The notes under the pieces are model-generated. The model saw only the letters and a program-made list of their open reading frames with translations. It was not told where the DNA came from and did no database searches. DNA of 15,368 nt from CAXMQS01 sp036446035 (GTDB lineage: Bacteria > Actinomycetota > Acidimicrobiia > Spongiisociales > JAOTWH01), in assembly GCA_036446035.1 (NCBI GenBank), contig JAZFSG010000013.1, forward strand, positions 1 to 15,368, given 5' to 3'. Positions within the stretch are counted from its first letter, which is position 1. Each line of letters begins with the position of its first letter. Position numbers and translations under genes: made by a program. Positions 7,502-13,613 of this stretch are shown in pieces.

Positions 7502-7713
7502 GCTGGGAACCTCCTGAGGCCAGCGAGACGATGGTGGAACGCAAGATCCGCGAAGCCATGGAACAAGGCCTGTTCGACGACCTACCCGGAGCCGGCGAAC
7601 CCCTGTCCGACCTCGACGGAAGCTACGAGCCAACGTGGTGGGTTCGGAAGTGGATGAAGCGGGAGAACATCACAGCAGAGGAGCTACGAGAGGCGTTGCG
7701 CAGGCGAGAGTAG
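7498..7713 (+). CDS. Small DUF1992 (DnaJC28-like conserved domain) protein, 71 aa
   Basis: A small soluble protein with the DUF1992 signature VERKIREAMEQGLFDDLPGAGEPL (about 12-36), then DLDGSYEPTWWVRKWMKRE and a charged C-terminal helix. The domain occurs alone in many bacteria and in the eukaryotic DNAJC28 protein; its role is unknown. The ATG at 7498 overlaps the permease TGA (ATGA), so it is translationally coupled to the metal importer. That does not prove a functional link. The family length is commonly longer, about 100-120 residues when a full domain is present, so this is the short form. The gene is followed by a GC hairpin before a convergent gene. Confidence 0.85.
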   Translation: MSWEPPEASETMVERKIREAMEQGLFDDLPGAGEPLSDLDGSYEPTWWVRKWMKRENITAEELREALRRRE

Positions 7714-7764
7714 GGCTCGAGGCGGAGACTCCCCCGGGTCGCGCCGGACCGGACGGCCCCTCCA

Positions 7765-7782
7765 CCTCCCCTCCGGGGGAGG
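7765..7782. terminator. GC-rich hairpin between convergent genes
   Basis: CCTCCCC (7765-7771), loop TCCG and GGGGAGG (7776-7782) form a perfect 7-bp stem with a 4-nt loop. It lies in the 75-bp gap between the DUF1992 stop and the yceI-like stop, so it could end transcription from both sides. Neither side has a T-run, which is common for actinobacterial terminators but leaves it unproven. Confidence 0.5.
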
Positions 7783-7788
7783 AGATAT

Positions 7789-8523
7789 CTAGCGGCTGAA
7801 GAGGAGTTGGAACTCGAGCTGGCCGGCATCTTGGACCGAGAGAACGGCGAACCCGGTCAATCCCGTGATGTCGAAGTCCGAGAGATTGATATCGATCGTT
7901 CCGACGACGGCGACCACGCCATCGGTGAGCTGGGCTTCGATAGCCGCAGTAACTGAGCGAGTAACGCCGTGGGCGGTGAGGTCGCCGCTGGCCGAGACGC
8001 TGATGGATTCGCCGTCGGCAGGCACCGAGCCGATTTCGATCGACTGTGTCAACTGGAAGGTCGCCTGCGGAAGGCTGCTCGACTCTAGCCCCCTGCTGCG
8101 CAGCGCTCGATCGCGGTTGGATTGGTCGCTCTGCAGCTGCGAGACGTCGGCGTCGACGAACACATCGGTGATCTCGGAACCCTCGATCTCAAGGGTGGCG
8201 GAAACGGCGCGGGTACGGCCGGTTGCGGTATTGGCACCGATCGGCGAAAGCTCTTCTTGAACGCGATAGCCGACGAACGAGTCGAGGCCGTCGGCAAGAG
8301 TCCAGCTGCCGTCGAGGCCGGCGGCGGCCGCAACCGCCGTGTCCGCCGTGGTGTTGGCTGGCTGCGACTCCAGCGGCGTCGGGTCCCCGGTTACCGCCTC
8401 GACGGCAGACTCGAGGCTGACTGAGTCGTCAGCATCGCCGAGGACCACGAAGTACACAAAGGCAGCAACGGCGATGGCGGCGACACCACCACCGCCGAGA
8501 ATCCACTTGAGGCGCTTTGACAT
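7789..8523 (-). CDS. Membrane-anchored YceI-domain protein (244 aa)
   Basis: A YceI-like protein: a lipocalin-like beta-barrel that binds isoprenoid-type lipids in characterised members. A single transmembrane segment (about 7-28) anchors the chain. A low-complexity Ala/Thr/Pro/Ser linker runs to about residue 70, and the barrel covers about 72-242. Conserved parts are WTLADGLDSFVGYRVQEEL near the domain start, NRDRALRSRGLES with QATFQL in the middle, and SGDLTAHGVTRSV followed by GTIDINLSDFDI. The domain therefore lies outside the membrane. The ATG at 8523 comes 7 nt after TAGGCT (8536-8531), the leaderless pattern seen elsewhere here. It is divergent from the helicase gene and convergent with the DUF1992 gene. 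The ligand is unknown, and nothing nearby makes or uses isoprenoids. Confidence 0.85.
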   Translation of the reverse strand: MSKRLKWILGGGGVAAIAVAAFVYFVVLGDADDSVSLESAVEAVTGDPTPLESQPANTTADTAVAAAAGLDGSWTLADGLDSFVGYRVQEELSPIGANTATGRTRAVSATLEIEGSEITDVFVDADVSQLQSDQSNRDRALRSRGLESSSLPQATFQLTQSIEIGSVPADGESISVSASGDLTAHGVTRSVTAAIEAQLTDGVVAVVGTIDINLSDFDITGLTGFAVLSVQDAGQLEFQLLFSR

Positions 8524-8530
8524 CCGAGCG

Positions 8531-8536
8531 AGCCTA
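8531..8536 (-). promoter_or_regulatory. Candidate -10 for the yceI-like gene (leaderless)
   Basis: TAGGCT on the minus strand ends 7 nt before the ATG at 8523. It fits the actinobacterial TANNNT consensus and the spacing of leaderless mRNAs. No ribosome binding site precedes the ATG. The -35 is not clear. Confidence 0.4.
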
Positions 8537-8592
8537 TCTGGCGCCCATTCCTACCCGGGGAGCCCGGTGGCTGCTGAGCGACGATCAGCCGA

Positions 8593-8598
8593 TACAGT
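8593..8598 (+). promoter_or_regulatory. Possible -10 for the helicase gene
   Basis: TACAGT is the best TANNNT hexamer in the 134-bp divergent gap 8524-8657. It would give a leader of about 55 nt. No good -35 lies at 16-18 nt. The rest of the gap shows no further structure I can support. Confidence 0.25.
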
Positions 8599-8657
8599 TC
8601 ATCTGCTGGCAGTGCCGGCCCCAACTCCCCCAGAAGAACCTCGCCGCGGGGACAAGC

Positions 8658-9890
8658 ATGGAAACCGAACAGATTTCGTTCGCCGACCTCGGTGTTTCTG
8701 AAAAGATCGTGGCCGCACTCTCCGAGCGCGGCATCGATGAGCCCTTTCCGATCCAGGTGGCGACCATCGCAGACGGCCTCGCCGGGCGGGATGTCTGCGG
8801 CAAAGCGCAGACGGGTTCGGGTAAGACCCTCGCCTTCGGCATACCCCTCGTTGAACGGACGGCGCGCGCCGAGCCTCGCTACCCCCACGGCCTCGTCCTG
8901 GTTCCAACAAGGGAGCTATGCAGTCAGGTCACCGAGGAGCTGACCACCATCGCTGATGCCCATGGCCTCGCCGTCACTGCGATCTATGGGGGCGTGTCCA
9001 TGGGTCGCCAGATCGACGCCGTTCACGATGGCGTCGACATCGTTGTGGCAACGCCCGGCCGGCTCATCGACCTCATGGAGAGAGGCCACGTCCACGTAGA
9101 CGCCGTTGAAACCGTCGTGATCGATGAAGCGGACCAGATGGCAGACATGGGGTTCCTGCCACAGGTGCATCGCATCATGCGCCACATCGAAGGTAACCAG
9201 CAGACGATGTTGTTCTCGGCCACCCTCGACGGACAGGTCGGCTCATTGATCCGAAGGTATCTAACCGACCCTATTCGTCACGAGGTGGATACCCCCGAGG
9301 GCATGGGCGAAGATCAGGAACACCGATTCATCGAAGTCCACTACAGGGATAAGGCCAAGGTGGTGAAGGCCATCTCCGACAGCGTGGCTCGCACCCTCGT
9401 CTTCGTTGCCACCAAGCGCGGTGCCGACCGGGTGGCGAGGGACCTTCAGGACGAGGGTGTTAACGCGGCCGCCATCCACGGCGACCTGCGTCAGCAGCTA
9501 AGGGAGAAGGCCCTGGCGGGCTTCGCCGCCGGCGACATCCCGGTGTTGGTGGCCACCAACGTCGCCGCCCGCGGCCTTCACATCGACGACATCGACATCG
9601 TGATCCACTACGACCCCCCGTCCGACTACAAGAGCTTCGTTCACAGGTCAGGCCGCACGGCGCGGGCGGGGGAAGAAGGCCTGGTCGTGACACTGGTCGA
9701 ATGGGATCAGCGAACCGAGGTCAAGCGGATCCAGGCGCAATCGGGGCTGCACACCGAGATCACCAAGATGCTGTCCAACGATCCGCGGCTAGCCGACCTC
9801 GGTGCCTTCGAGCCCGAGACGGTCGTTTACCGCAAGACCACCATGGCCGATGTGTCGCGGCGTGCCGGCCGTCGTCGGCGTCGTCGCTAG
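8658..9890 (+). CDS. DEAD-box ATP-dependent RNA helicase (410 aa)
   Basis: A cytoplasmic RNA helicase that unwinds short RNA duplexes with ATP, likely in ribosome assembly or mRNA turnover. All core motifs are present: Q-motif Gln33 in PFPIQ, AQTGSGKT (50-57), PTREL (83-87), TPGR (132-135), DEAD (156-159), SAT (187-189), LVFVATKR (247-254), VATNVAARGLHI (298-309) and HRSGRTARAG (329-338). His308 replaces the usual Asp of ARGLD, a change I recall in actinobacterial RhlE-like helicases. The C-terminus after the core is short (about 70 residues) and ends in six Arg, a likely RNA-binding tail. METEQ at 8658 is the best start because it begins just before the Q-motif. An in-frame ATG at 8517 would overlap the divergent yceI start and add unrelated residues. 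The stop shares CTAG with the convergent lipoprotein gene. Confidence 0.94.
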   Translation: METEQISFADLGVSEKIVAALSERGIDEPFPIQVATIADGLAGRDVCGKAQTGSGKTLAFGIPLVERTARAEPRYPHGLVLVPTRELCSQVTEELTTIADAHGLAVTAIYGGVSMGRQIDAVHDGVDIVVATPGRLIDLMERGHVHVDAVETVVIDEADQMADMGFLPQVHRIMRHIEGNQQTMLFSATLDGQVGSLIRRYLTDPIRHEVDTPEGMGEDQEHRFIEVHYRDKAKVVKAISDSVARTLVFVATKRGADRVARDLQDEGVNAAAIHGDLRQQLREKALAGFAAGDIPVLVATNVAARGLHIDDIDIVIHYDPPSDYKSFVHRSGRTARAGEEGLVVTLVEWDQRTEVKRIQAQSGLHTEITKMLSNDPRLADLGAFEPETVVYRKTTMADVSRRAGRRRRRR

Positions 9891-10810
9891 TTACACAAAC
9901 TGGCGGCCGACCGCAGATCGTTGTTCAAGCACCGCAGTGTCTCGAAGATGCGCGGCCCGAACGTCAAGATGTCGCCCTCGGGATAGTCGAGGATTCGCCT
10001 CTCGCGGCCGGCGGGCGTCGCCGCGAAACCAGGGATCTCGAGGAGGCCGTCGATGCCTCCGAGCAGATCGAGGCCTTCGCTGGTGATGACGATCACATCG
10101 GGCTCGGCTGCGACCAGGGCCTCCGGCGTGAAGTCGACGGTTCCGACAATCCCGCTGGCGGCGCCGACGTCGACTCCACCCGCCGCCTCGATGAGGGGTT
10201 GCGTGGTCATCTCCGAGCCGAACAGGAGGATGACATCGGGCCCTCTGCTGTAGACAAAGGCCACCTGCGGCGCCGGGTCCGCCTTCGGCAAGCCCTGCGC
10301 CGCAGCGATGTCGTCCTCGACCGATGCTGCCAGCGATCGTCCTGCTTGGGCAACACCGAGTGCCTCGCCCATGGCGATGATCTTGGCGTAGAGGCCTTCG
10401 AACGAGGTTGGCACATCGGTGATGAGCACGGGGACTCCGGCATCGCGGATCTGCTGAATCGCCTCCGGTGGCGAAGTCTGAATGTCCCCGATCACCAGAG
10501 TCGGCTGCTGGGCGAGCACGGCCTCAGCAGTGAGGAACCTCCCGACGCCAACGACCGGGAGCTTCGTCGCCTCCGGCGGGTACACGGCGGTTACATCAAC
10601 GGCCACGACAGAATCCCCGAGGCCAAGGGCATAGACGATCTCTGTGATAGCTCCGCTCAGAGTCACGATGCGGTTGTCGGAGGTGACATCGATGACACCC
10701 TCCACACCGTCGATCCAAGTCGCCGATGTTCCGTCCGCCGTCTCCGACGAGCTGGACCCGCAAGCGGCAAGCACGAGCAACACCGCGACGGCAGGGGTTG
10801 CGAGGCGCAT
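9887..10810 (-). CDS. ABC transporter substrate-binding lipoprotein, heme (HmuT-like) or cobalamin/siderophore type (307 aa)
   Basis: A helical-backbone metal-complex receptor (FecB/BtuF/HmuT class) held at the outer face of the membrane. The signal peptide ends in lipobox LAAC with Cys17, followed by a Ser-rich spacer. The mature part has RIVTLSGAITEIVYALGLGDSVVAVD (about 47-72), AVYPPEA, LPVVGVGRFLTAEAVLAQQPTLVIG and PPEAIQQIRDAGVPVLIT. The wording is closest to heme-binding HmuT proteins as I recall them; a cobalamin or siderophore ligand is not excluded. The C-terminal lobe has TPEALVAAEPDVIVIT and GPRIFETLRCLN. No permease or ATPase of its class is nearby, so it is an orphan here. Its ATG lies 5 nt after the stop of the lipoprotein at 10816-11394, so the two are probably cotranscribed. 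Two Cys near the C-terminus may form a disulfide. Confidence 0.85.
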   Translation of the reverse strand: MRLATPAVAVLLVLAACGSSSSETADGTSATWIDGVEGVIDVTSDNRIVTLSGAITEIVYALGLGDSVVAVDVTAVYPPEATKLPVVGVGRFLTAEAVLAQQPTLVIGDIQTSPPEAIQQIRDAGVPVLITDVPTSFEGLYAKIIAMGEALGVAQAGRSLAASVEDDIAAAQGLPKADPAPQVAFVYSRGPDVILLFGSEMTTQPLIEAAGGVDVGAASGIVGTVDFTPEALVAAEPDVIVITSEGLDLLGGIDGLLEIPGFAATPAGRERRILDYPEGDILTFGPRIFETLRCLNNDLRSAASLCN

Positions 10811-10815
10811 TGGGG

Positions 10816-11394
10816 TCAGGAGCAGGGCACCCGGGCGCTTGCCATCAGCCCACAGAAGACGACTCTTGGAACCTTCCAGCCGTCGGCTGTCTTGACGGCG
10901 GCTCCCTCGAGGTTGGGATAGGTCGGGTTGCCGCCGAATAGCAGGTCGTAACCGACGGTCGCCTCGTCCCCGCTGATCTCAACCGAGGTGGCCAGCACCT
11001 CGATGCCACCGAAGTCGACTCCGGTCGCCAGGTAGCGCTCAACCGTGCTCTCGAGGCCTGTCGGGTCGTCGATGTACTGCGCTTTGTCATCGAACGAAGA
11101 GGCGCTGTCGAAAGCCACCTGGTAGGCGGTGACTATGGCGTCTACCTCAGGGTCCTCTCCCGGAACGATGCCAGCTGGAGGAGCTGTAGTCGCGGCGATG
11201 GTCGTCGGTGGAGTCGTTGTAGGCGGGGTCGTTGTAGGTGGAGTCGTTGTAGGTGGAGTCGTTGTCACCGGTGCGGCGGTGGCCGCCGGCGCGGCGTCGG
11301 CAGGCAAGGTCGCGTCCACGACGACAGTGCCGGTGTCGCCGCAGGCGGCAGACACCACGGCGAGGGCAGCGATGGAGAGAGCGATGCGCCTCAT
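10816..11394 (-). CDS. Secreted lipoprotein with Thr/Pro linker and NTF2-like C-terminal domain (192 aa)
   Basis: The function is not known. Residues 1-17 form a signal peptide ending in lipobox SAAC (Cys18). A low-complexity linker follows, with tandem TTTPP units (about 43-65). The C-terminal part (about 77-192) looks like the compact NTF2-like fold found in many actinobacterial exported proteins: VDAIVTAYQVAFDSASSFDDKAQ, VERYLATGVD, ATVGYDLLFGGNPTYPN and DGWKVPRVVFCGLMASARVPC. Two Cys near the end (in VFCGL and VPCS) probably form a disulfide outside the cell. The linker likely spans the cell wall. It lies 5 nt upstream of the heme/cobalamin-type binding lipoprotein and may share its transcript. 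A GCGGGC/GCCCGC inverted repeat sits immediately before the ATG, with GACAAT 6 nt from the start as a weak -10. Confidence 0.8.
   Translation of the reverse strand: MRRIALSIAALAVVSAACGDTGTVVVDATLPADAAPAATAAPVTTTPPTTTPPTTTPPTTTPPTTIAATTAPPAGIVPGEDPEVDAIVTAYQVAFDSASSFDDKAQYIDDPTGLESTVERYLATGVDFGGIEVLATSVEISGDEATVGYDLLFGGNPTYPNLEGAAVKTADGWKVPRVVFCGLMASARVPCS
11207..11266. repeat. Four tandem 15-bp units coding a TTTPP linker
   Basis: Units begin at 11207, 11222, 11237 and 11252. Three match GGTGGAGTCGTTGTA with at most one change and one (11222) has two changes. They sit in frame in the lipoprotein on the minus strand and encode Thr/Pro units, so copy number can change without a frameshift. This is a minisatellite, not a CRISPR array: there are no spacers. 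Confidence 0.9.
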
Positions 11395-11412
11395 GCGGGC
11401 ATTGTCGCCCGC
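11395..11412. repeat. Inverted repeat directly before a lipoprotein start
   Basis: GCGGGC (11395-11400), ATTGTC and GCCCGC (11407-11412) form a perfect 6-bp stem with a 6-nt loop that touches the ATG at 11394. It could be an operator or an mRNA structure, or chance in GC-rich DNA. Confidence 0.4.
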
Positions 11413-11453
11413 CGGCAGCTCGACACCCAGTCGATTAGACAGTCAGCAAAGCC

Positions 11454-11660
11454 CTACGGGATGACGTGGACGGTGGTCCCGATGGGTGCCCAGTCGTAGA
11501 GGAACACCGCGTCCGAGCAGAGCTGGCGGACAAAGCCACCGCTGCGGTAGTAGCCGAGTTCGGCCTCTGTCTGCATCGGCTGGCCATTGGGGTAGATCGG
11601 GATCGAATGGAACCCGTACGGCAACCTGGCGCCGTGGGCAAAGCGCACCATGTGCGTCAT
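11454..11660 (-). pseudogene. Truncated L,D-transpeptidase (YkuD) C-terminal fragment without the catalytic Cys
   Basis: The 68 residues from ATG 11660 read like the last part of a YkuD peptidoglycan L,D-transpeptidase: MVRFAHGARLPYGFHSIPIY with the conserved His, then NGQPMQTEAELG, RSGGFVRQ, SDAVFLYDWAPIGTTVHVIP. In active enzymes the third block is S-H/G-G-C-[IV]-R; here the nucleophile Cys is Phe (codon TTT), so it should be inactive. The front of the domain is missing. The frame stays open upstream to 11819, but those residues are acidic low-complexity and lie opposite the membrane protein gene, so they look like a shadow. TATAAC lies 9 nt before the ATG, so the fragment could still be expressed. 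It is probably a decaying remnant; an expressed wall-binding pseudoenzyme is the alternative. Confidence 0.68.
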
Positions 11661-11684
11661 CGTGATGCCGTTATACGAGAGGTC

Positions 11685-11885
11685 ATGAGAGGATGGTTCA
11701 TCGCCATCGCCATCGTCGGTGTCATCGGATCCCTCATCTGGCTGATCGCAGCTGCGCGTCCGGTTACTGCCGAGCTGGGGCGTGGCTGGTCGCTGCTCAA
11801 GGGAAGGCCGGCCTCCCATCGCGTGGCGACAGATCTGCTCAGCCGCGTCGCCGAGTTGGAGAGACGGTTGGCGACGGCCGGCTAG
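11685..11885 (+). CDS. Small single-pass membrane protein (66 aa)
   Basis: Not a family I recognise. The N-terminal MRGW is followed by a hydrophobic segment (about 4-24, FIAIAIVGVIGSLIWLIAAA), then a basic stretch and a predicted C-terminal helix (about 46-65, VATDLLSRVAELERRLATAG) that could be a short coiled coil. The ATG at 11685 is preceded at 3 nt by GAGAGG, a close but usable ribosome binding site. The frame is open upstream to 11466, but that part is antiparallel to the YkuD fragment and has no start near a binding site. Its stop TAG lies in CTAG, shared with the stop of the convergent GNAT gene. It diverges from the YkuD fragment with only 24 bp between starts. Confidence 0.62.
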   Translation: MRGWFIAIAIVGVIGSLIWLIAAARPVTAELGRGWSLLKGRPASHRVATDLLSRVAELERRLATAG

Positions 11886-12376
11886 ACGAACCGCTTCACC
11901 ATGACGACGGAAGAGGCGTCCGAGGTTACGGTCTCGTAGCCGTGGCGCTCATAGAGCCGGATAGCGGGGTTGCCGTGATTGGCACTGAGGCTGAGGGCAC
12001 CGAATTCGGCACTGGCTGCGGATGATTCGAGTGCATCGAGCAGCCGACCTCCGACGCCTTTGCCTCGGTGCTCCTTCCACACGGCGATGCCAAGCTCAGG
12101 AGTGCTCTCGTCTACGAAGCCGTGGCCGTGGTCATCAGCCACGAAGAGCCTGCACATGGCGCCTCCAGCGACCCGGTCGCCATGGCTTACGATCACTCCC
12201 AGATCCCCCTCTCGACCCCAGCCCTGGTGATACCTGACTAACTCGGGGTGCTCCATCACCGTTTTCAGAGGCGGAGGAGACGTTGAGTCCCACGTTGTTG
12301 CCTCGTAGAGGATCCGCTTGATGACGGCTAGATCGGAACCGGAAGCGGGACGGAGGTGATACTCGCTCGCGGTCAT
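11882..12376 (-). CDS. GNAT-family N-acetyltransferase (164 aa)
   Basis: A cytoplasmic acetyl-CoA-dependent acyltransferase of unknown substrate. Motif A is ELGIAVWKEHRGKGVGGRLLDAL (about 94-116), where R104-G109 (RGKGVG) fits the pyrophosphate-binding R/QxxGxG/A loop. Motif B follows as LSLSANHGNPAIRLYERHGYE (about 128-148), with Asn136 and Tyr142 in the places usual for acetyl-CoA contact and proton transfer. The N-terminal LRPASGSDLAVIKRIL is a standard GNAT opening. Length is normal. The ATG at 12376 lies 12 bp after the stop of the LtrA-like gene on the same strand, so they probably share an mRNA. The stop lies in the CTAG shared with the small membrane protein gene. Confidence 0.9.
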   Translation of the reverse strand: MTASEYHLRPASGSDLAVIKRILYEATTWDSTSPPPLKTVMEHPELVRYHQGWGREGDLGVIVSHGDRVAGGAMCRLFVADDHGHGFVDESTPELGIAVWKEHRGKGVGGRLLDALESSAASAEFGALSLSANHGNPAIRLYERHGYETVTSDASSVVMVKRFV

Positions 12377-12388
12377 ATCGGACGGGGC

Positions 12389-13540
12389 CTAATCCCCCGT
12401 CAACAACTGGTCGGCGAACACCTGCGCTCCGACGATGATCAGCAGGCCGACGAGAACCCAGTTCGGTGCCCACGACTTGCTCACCAGTCCTAACCCGAGC
12501 ACCGCCACGACCGCCAACATACGAACGCGGGCCTGGTTGGTGTCACGGCGCGTGTCGTCGCGCTCGGTGGCGAGATGGATCACCGCCATGGCGAAGAAGG
12601 CAAGACTCAACCCGCCAACAGCCACCCAGCGGACGTTCTCGTGCTCCTGGGCAACCAAGAACTCCAGGCCGATGCCGGCCGCCGTAAGGCCGATGGCTAG
12701 GGGAAGATGGCTGTAGATCCATACCGTGGGCTTCCACGCCGTGCGCTGGCCCTTGCGCCGCCTGACGACGCTGCCCTCCAGGTTGTCGAAGTAGACCCAC
12801 CACAGACCGCTCGCTGTTACAACGCCGAGGACAGCCCCGATTGTTGCCGCGCCCTCCCAGTCGACCGTGCTGAGGCCGGCGACAACCGCCGCGATCGATT
12901 CTCCGAGGACGAGGATCGTGAAGAGACCGAAGCGCTCGGGAAGGTGCGACTTCGACATCGGTGCCTTCGCCTGGACCTTGCGCATGATGTAAGGAGTCAC
13001 GAAGTCGATGGCAAGGCCGATGCCCCAGAGGACGAAACGTGTCGGATCCGGTACCCAGATCGAGGCCACCCAGAAGGCTCCGCCAAGCGCGAAACCGCGC
13101 AGGTAACCCGCTACCAGCTGACGGGTACCAGGTACGTGCCGATAGGCCCGCGTGTACATGGTCAACAGCACCAAGCGAGACAGCACGAAGGCAACGGCGA
13201 AGGCTGCTGCCGAGTCGGACTCACCACCGCTAATCGAAGCGGCCATGAGGGCGATGGCCACCATCTGCGCTACTGCCAGCAACCGCTGGCCGAGATCGTC
13301 GGTGTCGTAGCGATCGGCGTAGAAGGTGAAGCTGGCCCAGGACCACCACAGTGGAACGAAGAGTCCCGCGAAGGCAAGGGCCCCCGGCCAGTCGTGATCG
13401 ACCAACAAGCGGTGGCCAAGCGCAGCGACCGCGACCACGAAGACAAGGTCGTAGAACAGCTCGAGCCAGGTGGCAGCTCGGTGTTCTGCTTCTGTCCCCT
13501 CTGTCCGCAACCGTGGGGGTCGCAGCGATGCCAGCTTCAA
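12389..13540 (-). CDS. LtrA-like (low temperature requirement A) membrane protein (383 aa)
   Basis: A polytopic membrane protein of the LtrA family, first linked to growth at low temperature in Listeria; its biochemical role is unknown. Diagnostic blocks are ELFYDLVFVVAVAALGH (about 27-43), LWWSWASFTFYADRYDTDD, HLPERFGLFTILVLGESIAAVVAG in the middle and WWVYFDN. About ten hydrophobic segments can be counted. The TTG at 13540 is chosen as the start: AGGAG (13550-13546) lies 5 nt ahead, and the protein then begins MKLASLRPPRLRTEG, as in relatives. GTG at 13546 overlaps that binding site. An in-frame ATG at 13633 would run into the divergent MBL gene. TAGTGT (13574-13569) is a candidate -10. The GNAT gene follows 12 bp downstream. 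Confidence 0.88.
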   Translation of the reverse strand: MKLASLRPPRLRTEGTEAEHRAATWLELFYDLVFVVAVAALGHRLLVDHDWPGALAFAGLFVPLWWSWASFTFYADRYDTDDLGQRLLAVAQMVAIALMAASISGGESDSAAAFAVAFVLSRLVLLTMYTRAYRHVPGTRQLVAGYLRGFALGGAFWVASIWVPDPTRFVLWGIGLAIDFVTPYIMRKVQAKAPMSKSHLPERFGLFTILVLGESIAAVVAGLSTVDWEGAATIGAVLGVVTASGLWWVYFDNLEGSVVRRRKGQRTAWKPTVWIYSHLPLAIGLTAAGIGLEFLVAQEHENVRWVAVGGLSLAFFAMAVIHLATERDDTRRDTNQARVRMLAVVAVLGLGLVSKSWAPNWVLVGLLIIVGAQVFADQLLTGD

Positions 13541-13568
13541 ACTCACTCCTCTGAGCCGTCGGCGAGGA

Positions 13569-13574
13569 ACACTA
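13569..13574 (-). promoter_or_regulatory. Candidate -10 for the ltrA-like gene
   Basis: TAGTGT on the minus strand fits TANNNT and would give a leader of about 22 nt carrying AGGAG, the ribosome binding site for the TTG at 13540. The -35 region is unconvincing. Confidence 0.35.
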
Positions 13575-13600
13575 CCTGACGCGAACGCCGCGAGACCGTG

Positions 13601-13606
13601 TAGCGT
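13601..13606 (+). promoter_or_regulatory. Candidate extended -10 for the MBL gene (leaderless)
   Basis: TGTAGCGT holds TAGCGT with an extended TG, 7 nt before GTG 13614. A weak -35 (CTGACG, 13576-13581) lies 19 nt upstream. With no ribosome binding site present, a leaderless mRNA is likely. Confidence 0.5.
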
Positions 13607-13613
13607 CCCCGGC

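Noticed and set aside
9701..10921. Long 406-residue plus-strand frame opposite the binding lipoprotein
   Set aside because: It is Arg/Asp-rich with no domain or start signal, and lies antisense to a gene with signal peptide and family motifs. High GC keeps such frames open.
11207..11266. Short direct repeats as a CRISPR array
   Set aside because: Units are contiguous 15-mers without spacers and encode Thr/Pro in frame.
11661..11819. Upstream extension of the YkuD fragment
   Set aside because: Acidic low-complexity residues opposite the membrane segment of the 66-residue gene; no YkuD motifs in any minus frame there.
12707..13579. 290-residue plus-strand frame opposite the ltrA-like gene
   Set aside because: Charged low-complexity translation antisense to a well-conserved membrane protein.
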